The notes below the pieces were generated by a model. The model was not told the DNA's origin. It did not search any database and saw nothing but the letters and a program-made list of their open reading frames with translations. 64,000 nt of DNA from positions 40,004,001 through 40,068,000 of the forward strand of contig NC_059365.1 of NCBI RefSeq assembly GCF_019703515.2, read 5' to 3'. This DNA is from Myxocyprinus asiaticus. Its lineage: Eukaryota > Chordata > Actinopteri > Cypriniformes > Catostomidae. Shown here one piece after another: positions 40,955 to 53,600 of the stretch (the stretch's first letter is position 1; every line of letters starts with the position of its first letter). A program made the position numbers and the translations under genes.

Positions 40955-41358
40955 TCCACTTTTCTCCCAATTTGGAATGCCCAATTCCCATCACTTAGTA
41001 GAACCTTGTGGTGGTGCAGTTACTCACCTCAATCTGGGTGGCAGAGGACAAGTCTCAGTTGCCTCCACTTCTGAGACTGTCAATCCGCACATCTTATCAC
41101 ATGGTTTGCTGTGCATGACACCGTGGAGACTCACAGCATGTGGAGGCTCATGCTACTCTCCGCAATCCACGCACAACTTACCACGCACACCACTGATCAC
41201 GACCACGAGGAGGTTACCCCATGTGATTCTACCCTCCCTAGCAACTGGGCCAATTTGGTTGCTTAGACCTGGCTGGAGTCACTCAGCACGCCCTGGATTC
41301 GAACTCACGACTCCAGGTGTGGTAGTCAGCATCAATACTCGCTGACCTACCCAGGCCC
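40955..41358 (-). repeat. tRNA-derived SINE, minus orientation
   Basis: Inverse of the 37236 family: minus-strand head with GGATTCGAACTCACGACTCC (B box complement), then CCTGGCTGGAGTCACTCAGC. An open frame crosses it but is fortuitous. Confidence 0.85.
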
Positions 41359-41669
41359 CCTAGGTAACAGCATCTTTAACAAAGTTTATAATACAAACCG
41401 CCTCGTGATTCAGACGATACCGTTTTAAAGGTCAATGTCAACATTTACAGTATAATATTACAATATTATATTATTAAAATACATAGACTCATTTGTTATT
41501 CAGGTGATGCCTTTTTTAAACGGTCAGTGTCATAGTAATATTGTAATATATTGTTTTTAATGTGGATTGATGACAGCAGCCATGCTTTGGATCATTTGTG
41601 AGAAACTCTTAGAGTTAGAAGTCCTCATGCCTGTTGCTCTCAGCTTGGAATAACTCTTTGGCACCTTAA

Positions 41670-41740
41670 GCTTGTCACCTGAATGGCCCACTGGTAAATG
41701 CATTGGAATACAGGACAAAAGGTTATGAGTTTGAGTCCAG
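41670..41740 (+). repeat. tRNA-like fragment
   Basis: TGGCCCACTGGTAAATG and GAGTTTGAGTCCAGG resemble A and B boxes but do not fold into a clean cloverleaf by eye. Probably a SINE head. Confidence 0.25.
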
Positions 41741-42612
41741 GAAAAAACAGTTTAAAAAACGCTACTTATGTTTTCATCTTGTGCTCACTGCAATGCAGAC
41801 TGTACTTTATTGCATAATCCCTGCTTCAATTAAAAAAAATAAAAAATAAAAATAAATAAGCTGTAACAATATTTTCTCAGCAATAGTTGTATATTCTCAA
41901 CCTAGAATGTTTCTTTGATGTCACTCAGACCTGTCAATTGTGTGGTGCAGTGGTTAGTGCTTTGAGCTTCAGTTCAAAGAACTAGGTGAACCCCAGTTCT
42001 AAACCTGCCTTAGCCAGTGTAGACATCCAGACTCTGCTGTGCTGGAGCTCCTTGAATTGTGCTTGGGGAATGGTTTTAGGGCTTGGCCCCAATCATTACT
42101 GCTTGCAGCTATATTTTTACATTGAATTACACTGTCTTATTATTTGGCATGATATTTATTTGGGTAGCATTAGACAGAGCCTGAAAGTGTGTCTCATGCT
42201 AAATGCATGAGAGTTGGCAATCCTACCATACGGTTACATATGGCTAATTACAGCAAAAGAGCCAAGAGTAGTGGGTGAGAGCTCCCTTTAGTTTTACCCC
42301 AATATTCGTCATTAAAGTGGTAAAGTTTATTCAGGACTTTACTCGATCCATAGGAACATATAGTGTGTATGTGCTCTCTGCAAGTACAGGTTTAAAAAAT
42401 GACATAAAATGAGTTTCACACACCTTCTCCACATAATGTCATTGTTAATTGCTGTAGTTTGTTCCTCCTGCCCCAGCTCCTCCACTACTCCAATTTTGCT
42501 TAGTAAGTGTTTATTCATGTTTTATGTGGCCAGATGTGACATTTTTATTTGAATTATTTTTAGAGTAATATATTTAAATATTAAGGGTATATTTATTAAA
42601 AATATTTTTATA

Positions 42613-43130
42613 CACTCACTGAGCACTTTATTAGGAACACCTTCATTAGCCAATCATGTGGCATGATTATGCAGTGAAATGCATAAAATAAAGCAGATAT
42701 GGGTCAGGAGCTTCAGTTAATGTTCACATCAACCATCAGGATGGTGAAAAATGTGATCTGGACCATGGCATGATTTTTGGTGCAAGATGGGCTGGTTTGA
42801 GTATATGTGTAACTGCTGATCTCCTGGGATTTTCACACACAACAGTCCCAAGAGTTTACTCAGAATGGTGCCAAAAACATCCAGTAAGTGGCAGTTCTGC
42901 GGACGAAAACGCCTTGTTGATGAGAGAGGTCAACCGAGAATGGCCAGACTGGTTCAAGCTGACAGAAGGCTATGGTAACTCGGATAATCACTCTGTACAA
43001 TTGTAGTGAGAAGAATATAATCTCACAATGCACAACATGTTGAACCCTGAGGCGCATGGGCTTCAACAGCAGAAGACCACGTCGGGTACTTTATTAGGAC
43101 CACAGTGTTCCTAATAAAGTGCTCAATTAG
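42613..43130 (+). mobile_element. Tc1-like element remnant, family G
   Basis: Left end CACTCACTGAGCACTTTATT and right end inverse CTAATAAAGTGCTCA, TA on the left. The plus-strand HTH remnant ARWAGLSICVTADLLGFSHT is followed by a deletion of the catalytic part. Confidence 0.88.
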
Positions 43131-43435
43131 TTTAAACTGTATAGTATATAACCTCTTTTAAACTAGCAAAGAGATCAACCTGACAGATAGGCTGGTTTAA
43201 GGTTTTTTCCGAGTAGGGAGTAACTGACTATTGTAGAAAATACCACAGAATCCATTTTTCCAAGTTACTACTGTCCACATTTTAGAACAACAGAAAATTA
43301 ATTGGAACTATGAAATAACATATGGATAAATCTAAAAGTATGGGAATTATTTAGTAATCAATAACAGTAAAAATTGTATGACATCTTATATATATATTAG
43401 TCAAAGTCAAAAGTATCTACCTCTTTGTCTAGATA

Positions 43436-44163
43436 AGGCTTTTAAAATCTTTTTAATGCCAAGGACCCCCAAATATGATGATTCCGATTTGAGGGCCCCC
43501 CTTTCTAATCTATAAAGGCAACTTTATGTTTTTATCTATAAAGAGCAATTTATACCGTGTGAGAAAAATTAGTGTGGCATTATAAAGATAAGACATGTTA
43601 TTTTTAAAATTAAATAATTGGCTTATATATTGTACTAAAGCTGGAAATATTTGTATTTTGTATTAAGTTGACAGCATATCTTTTTTTCTATCCACTATTA
43701 TAGTAACGTAATGTTAGATTAAGAAACATTTTCAATCCAATTGAAATTTACTTGTTGTCCTTTGAAAGCATAATAATAATAAAAAAAAAGTAACAGACAG
43801 TTTACACTGTTTTTACTAGTTTTTCTATGTGCTAGATGGACATCTTTGACCATTGTGCCCCGGCCCGCTGTTTCTTCAGCATCCTGCACATAAGCACCAC
43901 ATATTTAGACAGTGTCAGGCAATGTAAAAAAAAAAATTTTTTTTTTTTTATATATATTATATATATATATATATATCCATCTCGAGACACCTGCAGTCGA
44001 CTCCATTCATTGCGCTGTGTCAAGCTTTTTTCAAGAATGCATTCAGTCTGAATTACTCCTTATAAATATTGATAACTTTTTTCCTTTTGAAATTTTCCAC
44101 GGAACCCCAAGCACCCCCTTCAGGCCCACCGGTGTTCCCCGGACCCCAGTTTGAAAAGCACAG
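43436..44163. mobile_element. hAT-like MITE with GGACCCC ends
   Basis: Left AGGCTTTTAAAATC...AAGGACCCCC and right CCCCGGACCCCAGTTTGAAA then AGCACAGG are inverted. An internal (TA)n tract is near 43950. Non-coding. Confidence 0.55.
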
Positions 44164-44164
44164 G

Positions 44165-44601
44165 TCTAGATTATAGCACTGCAAACTCTGGTCATTATCA
44201 ACTGACTTCATGATGCCTTTCTTAATGAAGAGTTCCCATACATGCTAGTCACTTGTTGGCCGCTATTCCTCCACTAGCCGGACCAATTCAACCATTTTCA
44301 AAGAAATTTTTTTTTAATAAATACAATTTCTATTCATCTACAAAACGTATTTTAAGTAAAAGCCTTACAATCAAAATGTTTTTAGGATCACAAAGAAACA
44401 CATTCAGTCGTGTTTGTTTAGACTTTTAACTGGTTGTGTATTTGCAAGGGCCAAACATTCCTTCTATGCTCTCACAATTTTAACGTATTACATTTTGTAA
44501 TAATCCAAATAATCTAAAATAATGATATGAACAAATAAAACAATCAATAAAAAAAAAAGAAGAAAAAAAAAGAAGAAAAATCCTATATATGCATATAATC
44601 T
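44165..44601. other. nxf1 3' UTR/intergenic, no gene
   Basis: AT-rich sequence with an (A)n/AAG run near 44550. No coding similarity. Part is presumably the nxf1 3' UTR. Confidence 0.4.
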
Positions 44602-44640
44602 TCACTTGAAGAAAGCAGCCTCTGGGATCATCCCTTGAAC
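44602..44640 (-). CDS. nxf1: nxf1 last coding exon
   Basis: It encodes [12 protein letters not shown] and a TGA stop (human GEIPEVAFMK stop). The acceptor is TTTAG. Sequence to the left is presumed 3' UTR; no clear AATAAA on this strand was identified close by. Confidence 0.93.
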   Translation of the reverse strand, partial: VQGMIPEAAFFK

Positions 44641-47600
44641 CTAAAGAAGACACAAAAATAGGTGGAATAAGATGACTACATTAGTTTGAAGAGTGAAGAT
44701 ATTCACAAAGAAAGTAAGCAGCAGCACCACATGGTCCACTTCAAATTACTTAAAAATCAACACAAATTGACCAATGGTTTACAGCATGTTCACCAAACAA
44801 ATCACACCATGTAAAAGAGGAAATCCAGCTAAATTCCTCAAGTTTAAGGCTCGAGTCAGAACAATTGTGTAGCTGTACTCTTACCTTCAATGCCATGAAG
44901 ACCTGAGCTGCTCTGTTAAAATTCCAGCCATTATCCTGGAGACACCTGCATATAGAAACACAAAAACCTTCAATCAACAAGCCTTACCAGCAGGATCGAG
45001 GTATCCACGTAAATGTCTACACAGGGTTCCCACTCCTTTTCTAACAAGATTCTCTAGTCGTTTGTGATCAGTGGAGAAGGATTTTCTTTAATAGAGATTG
45101 CACTCACAAAGATACATTTTACATGGGAACTCTGTCCATACAGAAAGTCCTCTTTCAGCATAGACATTTAATTCTATACCTGACATATAATAATGGCTGT
45201 ATAGCTCCTGGAAAGAATAGGATGTAAATGGGCATGATTTTGCAAGACAAAAATCTTTGTTTCTCTCCGCTCACTTCTGTGACCATTCCAGGTTCATTTG
45301 CGAGTTGGAAGCAAAGGCGGAGATCATTTCCTGCTGGGATGCATTGAGGGTGGGCACAGAACTGCTGGAGGGGGTCGGGGCTGGTACAGCAAACGCTCTG
45401 TGTATCTCGCCTTGAGTGGCATTCCTCACAAAGAGTTCGTCATTCACAATGCACAAACTGCAGGATGCAACAAGTACAATGAACATATGCAAAGTTAACT
45501 TTTGGACATTTTGATCAATGAACTCATGATTGTTTTAATTTGCTTTAAATAATAAGATTATTTTTAATTTAATTTAGAGTTGTGTTTTGCTGCTGTTCCT
45601 ACCCAGAATTTTGAGCTGGAACTGTGATGAAGACTCTGGAGAACGCCTTAACAGATTCTCTCCATGTGCCATCAACTTAAGAGGGGAAAAGAAACATTTT
45701 GAGCTAAGAGGGAAAACACAGGTGGGGAATTCACTAAGAATGAATTGGGCCTGTTGTTAGCGTGGTTTTTATGCACATGGTGTATGCATTTTTTTAAAGC
45801 CTATCCATTAAAGAAGTTTTGGCACAAATGTGGCCACAGAAGTAGAGCTGAACGCAATTTGCACGGCACTATTCTGGATTTTGAGTGCTACAGTAGGTTG
45901 TGGAGGATGCGTCAGACTATCTTAATCTGGGATGCTTTTATACTGTGCTTAATGTTTTCGTTGAGTTTGTTTTTGGGATATTTTTCAAATGTGCCATGAT
46001 CAACAAAAGGTCGATCTAAATTGTGCCAGGAAAATAGTGCTGAGTTCTGTGAATAAAGCAACTAATAAGCCTAAAGACCCTGATATAATTCCGGAGAAGT
46101 TCTTCTGCGTTCTTCGTTCAGGGGTAAAAATAAGTTCTAAACAGCCGAGCAATAGTATACTGTTCCCAAACATTCAGACACCCATCACAGCGATGTGGGA
46201 GGCGTTTAGAGGTACATTTAAATATGAGGACGCTCAGTAAAACCTTAATGTGACATTAAATGTGTTATCAACGACTTCATACCTCATTCTATGAGAATTC
46301 ACGAGCTCAGTTTAAGAAGCTGTTTTAACCACTCAATGATGATTTAAAGCAATAAATATGCAGTAAATAATGTTTAATTTGTCTTGTTTAGATTCTGAAT
46401 TCATGACGCTAATGCACTAACAGGTTATATGCTGCCATAATGTGCACCGATTACACTCTGTTTTTGTAATTTATGATGACACTGATACTACTGCAAAGTA
46501 TAAAAGAACAAAACCAAGACAGTCTTTGTAGGTGGTCCGAGTACAGTATGCTTTCAGCTACGTTTCACTAATAATGTGCACTGTGGACAAAGCACTCAAT
46601 CCTACTTGATTTTATATAAAAGTAATCTACACGACTTTGTTTATTAATTTCTTCTGAAGTGATACTATCGCTTTTTGTGAAAAACAGACCAAAATGTAAG
46701 TCCTTATTCATTATAAATCCTGACATACGCAGTCTCCTTGGCACGTTCATGAGAGAAGCTCAGTCACACACACGCACACACGCACACGCACACACTTCCT
46801 CACACTTGATGCATGCACAGAGCACTATACACAAACCAGTTTTTTGGGGAAACTTTTCAAATGTGACTCGGTTGACAAATGGATGATGGTAGATACAGAG
46901 GTCGAAGTGGATTTTGCTGATACTGATAACTAAGCTGGAGGAAAAAGCCGATAACTGATTAACCAGCCAATAGGTTTTAAAAATCTATTTATTGAAATGT
47001 AAAAAAATTCAGGCACAGACATAGCGGCAAAAGTCCAAAATTAACAAAATCCCAGATGCAGTTTATTGTGCAATCAAAATCCCAATAATAACCAAAAAAA
47101 AAATAAATAAAAAATACATTTGGTGCAAGCGGAACCTTTAGTTACAGTTGAAGTCAGAAGTTTCAATACATTTAGTGTCATTAAAAAAATTTTTTAACCA
47201 CTCCACAGATTTCATTTCATTTCATTGGATTGAAATGTAGTATTCACAGTCAGCCATGATTACTTTAATCAATGAGTGAAAGTGTCAAACAACAGGACAG
47301 TTACTGAGATTAAGCGAGTAGTATTCGGCTGGTCATGTGATTCTAACATGGCAGACCCCATGTGCGGACCCTCTCCATGTAGAATAAAACAGCTTTTATA
47401 AGGTTACTGATATGACTGGAGTCTTCATTTTAATGTGAGTGCTCATGATTTCATACATATATTGCAAAATTACAATTCATGTCTTTAGGAGTTAAACTTT
47501 TTTAATGAGGAAAAAATTACTGAGTGCACCTTTAAGGTTATTCATGAAAGTTATAAAATGTGCCTATATGCTGTTTTTTAATCATTTTTCTATGAAAATA

Positions 47601-50600
47601 AGCACTAGAACAGTGGTTCCCATGCTTTTGACCTTGAAGCCCCCTCTACTTGTATATCAGAAAGACTATACATATGCACTCTCTCTCTCCTTCCCTGTGC
47701 TGTGTGCTCACACAAGAGAGCGCTATCATCTATGGCAGTAAGAAATGCAAATTAATATATCGCAAAAGAATAATGACAGATAAAAATAATGTGATAATAA
47801 ATTTTTTTGGAACGGCAGGATTTTGCATAACCGCATTTCTAGCGGTTGACACAATTCTACTGGACTATAGTCCAGCTTGATGCAGTGCCCTGCAGATTCT
47901 TGATGGCCTCATTATAAAGCGTGAACATGTCAACAAGTGCAGTTTTGAGAGGTTTTTGCAGTCTTGCAGTGCGGAATTATGATTATGTTGAATTTTCTAT
48001 GAATTGTGCAGATCAAAAAGATAAAAAATAAAAATAAAAAAAGAAACTCAAGCACTTGGCCACCCAACAGTGAGTGCATCTCTGTTAGAAGCAGAACACT
48101 GTAAGTTTGGTGTGCTTCATCCACACACAGTTGTGCAAAGAGGCTCTGGGTGGTAGGGAGACATTTCATGAAGTTTTGCTACAGTTACCAGGGTGTCAAG
48201 GCCTTTGGACATTTTATTATTATTTTTTTTGTTTGTTGTATTTTAAATGTTAAGATTTTGCTATTATCACATTGAGATAAACGAGGACATGCTGTATTAC
48301 TGGTATCGCACATTTTTATTTGACTGGCTGTTTTTCTCACAATCTTGCGCTTGAGTGCAAGGTTTTTAAGACATCCGTCATTATTCAAAATGCTGTCCGT
48401 CATTTTGACGGATAAAAAACAAGCAAGAAACTCATCTTTACGGTAGCGTTTTCTATAGAATTCAGGCCTTGCAGCAGAGTGCCGCTTCTGTCTCGGTCTC
48501 TGCATGCACGTGAAAGAGAGAGACAGACAGAATGCTCACAGCCAGGGACACAAAAATGGGGTATGCAACATATGCAACACAAAATCATATTTTTTAAATC
48601 TCCTATAATACCTTACAAATAACCACAAGCACAATTTTAAACCATTTTATTTAACTTTGATTTGATTTAATTTAACCTAAAATCTTCTAAGCATTTTAAA
48701 TGGGTTCAAATATGCATTTTTATTTTATCAAGTGGTACCTTCATATCTACCGCTCACTCTCCATCTACCGACGTTGCTGTCACTTGACAAAAATGGTCAG
48801 AGGGGGAATGTGTTCAAGTCTGGGGCGTAGAACAGAAAAGGAAGATGGAAAATGAAAAACAGTGCATTAAAATGAAGAAAACAATGCCCAAGTGGATAAA
48901 GAGGGATTGATAGGCTTAACTTATCACTTTATCACTGAAAATCTTAAAGACATTGACGTTGCATACCCCTCAACAAATGTGTAGTTGCACCCCTGCTCGC
49001 AGTCATGTGTAAATGTAAAAATAACTAACTAAAATACTTCGTATTTAAGGCAAGATTCAGTAGGGAGTGTTTATTTTGATGATAGGCTGCAATAATTTAA
49101 GTTTAAACTTTGGGTGTTATCAGCTGTCACTCGCACCAGTGCGGCCAAATAATTTTCCGTATTCACACACAGTAATTTTTACATGCAAATGCGAGTGAAA
49201 CACTCGCACTGTAGAGCCCTGAAAAGTATTCAAATGATGTGTTAGAGCAGGCCTATTCAACTGGTGGCCCGCAGGCCAAATCTGGCTTGTTTGTAATTTT
49301 CAGTGGCGCGCGTGAGGTTGTCAGTTGTCTTAGGGGCTGTTCACACTGAATGCGTTTTGTGTCTGTTTGTGCTGTTTTTTCATTGTTTTCCTATGTAGAC
49401 TTGCATCGCCCAGGTCTCAATGATTTAACAATGTCTCATGCAGGAGCACAGCGCTTTAGATGCTTTCAGAGGTTACGCTACAAATAATCATTATCTGTAA
49501 TTTTGACGAAATGGGAAGATTAAAGAACTAAAATAAACGATTTCGGAGAAGCAGAAAAGTTATATTAATAAATTGTCAAAAAAACATTTGAAAAGTATTT
49601 AAATCATTGCATGTATAACAAACTTAACTGTTACTGTCTGGCTTGGCTCACATGCTCTGGAGATTTTTTCCCATCTGGCCCACTTGTCTATGAAGTTGAA
49701 TAGCCCTGCATTTCAGTAAAAGTGATTTTGAAGTGATTGACACAATTGTACAGAGTGGTTATCCGAGTTACCGTAGCCTTTCTGTCAGCTCAAACCAGTC
49801 TGGCCATTCTCCATTGACCTCTCTCATCAACAAGGCGTTTCAGTCTTTTTCCTTTCACCTGTTTTTCTCACTTTTTGTGGCATTTTTGGTCAAAGCCCCC
49901 ATTAATTTCTGACTCTGGTCCCACCCACAAATGACACGTTTAAGTGAATTCCCCCCCACCCCCACCCTCACAGAGGTCTTTAAAGGTGCACTCAGCGATT
50001 CCTGAGAAACACTGTTGATATTCAAACTCAACTGCCATAACAAACACACCCCTCCCTTCAGTGCTTCTTTGGAAGCTCTGCCCCCCAAATTCAGTAAGTT
50101 GCTGCTGCTAAGATAACTTGCAGAGAAGATGAGACGGATTTACGCACACCAGCTCCAGACACTCACAACTCTCCTGCTACTAAATCTAACATCACAACAA
50201 ATGCATGTTCTGTGAAACATAGCAAAATTTATATTACCCACCAAAAGAGCAACTTCTGCATCCGTCTTCAAGCCTTTTACCTCTCGGAGGTCTCTACACC
50301 GCTGAAAAGCCTCGCCGATGTTGACGCAGCTCCTAGCCCTCGACTTATCATAATCCTTTTTTAGTTTATATTCATCTGACCTTTTTCTCTTGGTCTGTTT
50401 CTCAGCCATTTGTCTTCCTTGGAGTTTAGAAAGTTCGCATCAGCCAGATTTGCAGTCGTTCTTCTAATAAATTTCCCTCTCGCTCTGCCCCCACTCCCCA
50501 TTCTGTGCACGCACAAGAACCACCCCCTGTTGCTGATTGGCTGAAGTAGTGTTGTGTGGATCAGTCTGATCCACTTTGTTTTTGTCCCATTTACAGAAAC

Positions 50601-53600
50601 AGGGCTGTGTACAAATACTAGATTTTTTTTTTCAGCCCACGCACAGAACGGACAGCTAGCAGTCTGTGAGGAGATATTTGCAGAATTTGACAAAAAGTGT
50701 ACTGGATTAGAATTACTGAGTGCACTTTTAAATCAACAGACTTTTCTTTGAAAGGTGTAGCAGTGTTCAAGCAAGACTCACCTTCTTTGAATGCTCCACT
50801 CACTGTGAACATTAATAAAGTTTTCTATGAAAAAGACAAGACATCAAAAAAGTAAATAGCTGAACAAGAGCTGCAGTGATGGCAATGTTGAAATGATCAA
50901 GGAACTCACTGTGTATGTATTAACGTCCACAGTAAACGAAGCTATGTCATGCTGGGTTTGTGGCAGGTTATTAAGGCAGGCAACCACATTCACCCGGGAG
51001 CGCTTTAGCATGCGGGTCCATTTGGCTGTAAAGAAGTTTGAGTGAAGATCTTCATGGACATAAACACAGCAAAAGACTTTCCTTGGACTTCACCTTGAGA
51101 TGAGAACAGCTGCTATATTTCAGATTTTTACATTTTTGAAACTCTAATTTGCTCGTTTCTCATGTTTGAAACTTACAGAAATCTCTGACCTTGCTGATGT
51201 TGCGGCTATTGTTATGGTACTCTTCCAAACCATACCTGTAAATGACACCAGCAAATACACTTTGTGTGCACGTCAAATCAAACTTTGCACATTTATAAAC
51301 AAGAAAACTGACTTCAAATTATTTCATTTTCTTTCTCCCTGAAACAAGATGGCATTTCATTTTTGTACAAACTTTTAAAGGCCTCAGTAGATGGGTAAAT
51401 CTCATTCTAACATGTTTGGGTCACATATCATCCCATATCAAAGGAACAAAATTATAAGCAAAATAAAAAACGTTATAAGATTTTTGGTATTGCGAATATA
51501 TTTTCATGACAATTTACCCCTCAAATTCTCATTATGATGGTAATTCTCATAACTAATTACTGTAAATACAAATATAATTTCATTAACATCAGTGTAAATC
51601 AAAGGCAGTGCAACAAAAACTGCCATGATGTATAAATACTTTATAAATGAAATCTTTTTTTTTTTTTTTTTTTTTTGCATTACAGTGCATAAAGAAATAG
51701 TTAACCCAAAAATGATTTACTCACGCTCATGTTGTTCCAAACCCAAATGACTTTTTTTCTTCTGCGGAACACAGAAGGAGATATTTAAAAGGAGTCATGA
51801 AATGTTTTTTTTTTTAATTATTATTATGTTCCTTGAGATTAGCTTATGTTGTTAAAGTGTGTTAAAGATGATGTTAAAGTTTTCTGCACAAAAAAACAGT
51901 CAAATATTTGTAAATCATGATCATTTTCCATCCTCATTCTGACCCTCTGTCAGAAATGCTCGGTTTTAGGCTGCTTCTCCTTTAAAACTTGTAAGTAAAC
52001 GCCCACTGTTCTGATTAGCTAATGTCATTGCATCGGATAAATAGTAATTATAATTAATAGTTATCAAAAATCTGGTTTTTGCTTTGTCATTATGGGGTAT
52101 GAAGTGTAGATTGATTTTAACATTTAAAGCATTTTAGCGTAAGGCAGCAACATAACAAAATGTGAAAAAAAAAAATTAATATATTTTACTCCACTTTCTT
52201 CACACATAATACAATTATTCAACTCTAGCAAATATTCTTTATCCATTTATGTATTGATTTGATAAGCAGAAGTCGCTCACTGTCTTCATTTCTTCTCCTA
52301 ACAAGTCTAAAAATAATCGGTCCTGATGCTCAACAAACAGCAAGACGCGATGCAACAGTCAAAGACATTCATCCAGCATGTGTTTACATAGCAAAACAAT
52401 GGTAAAACTATGGTGCCTGGGAAGGGACAGGTTCGGTTCACTTAGTTTTGTTGTGGCCACATCATATTAATATGTTGTGGCCACTAGATAATATGTCTAG
52501 GGACCGCCATCCTTTTCTCATGGCCACGAGCAAATAATCTTGTTCCCTTAACATAATATTTGGCCACAACAAAGGGCTAAAACAAAGACCTATATGACCG
52601 CATCATGGACAAACAGCAAAAACGGAGATGATTAATGATATAACATTTTATTTTGAATTATGAACGACATACAAAAGACATGATTAATGAAAAACATTTT
52701 TTTAAATGTATTTTGAATTATGAATGGCATATATAGACCTGTGGTTGCTGGCGTTAAGATGGTTAAAGAAAAAGCCATATAAAATGCATTCTGAAAGTTA
52801 TGGGCAATGAAAATGCAAGTGAATGAGACTGTCCCGGACGCCTCCACAGATAGGATACCGCTGGATCCACACAAAATGTTATAATGCAAGAAAAGAAGAT
52901 ATTGTCTACGATGGAGTCGATGTTGGCACCTAACATAAGGACATAGCGCCAGTAGCGGACTGCCGGTGGCATAGTTGCCATTTTTGTTGGCGGCCCACGA
53001 CCACATTCGGTTCATAATCCCCAGCTAACAATGACCTGTCTGTCTTCCAGCATTTTTGGGGTGGCACACGTATGCCACGAGCTTGCCATGGTCGGACCTC
53101 CGGCAAGCCAATCAATATTCACTATTCATAATAATGTCCTTCCAAGTAATAATGAATAAACAAATGTACACCTGTCTCAATAACCATTACAAATGTATTA
53201 ATATTTTCAGTGAATAGATTAAAGACACAAACCAAAATATTGTTACAAATATAGGCTACACAATAAATATGGAAAAAATACATGGATTTTAAACTTCTTT
53301 TAAAATTAATCTAACATCTTTTCTTGCATGTATTGCATTTTCCAAACATTTTGTGTGCATCCAGCGTTATCCATAGGCATCAGTGACCATTTAAATGATA
53401 CCTGATAAATCCGACAGTTTCATTCAAACGTACACATTTTCATCTGCAAAGTCCATAACTTTTAGAATGCGTTTTAGATGCATAACTCAGGCATCATATT
53501 CCAAGTCTTCTGAAGATATTCGATCAATTTGTATGATGTATAAACAGAAATTTAAGTCGCTATTCATTCTCAAATCAAATAATTGAACATGTATATACAG

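Noticed and set aside
40659..41345. 228-residue plus-strand ORF
   Set aside because: Most of it is the antisense of a tRNA-derived SINE joined to a microsatellite and a Tc1-like MITE end.
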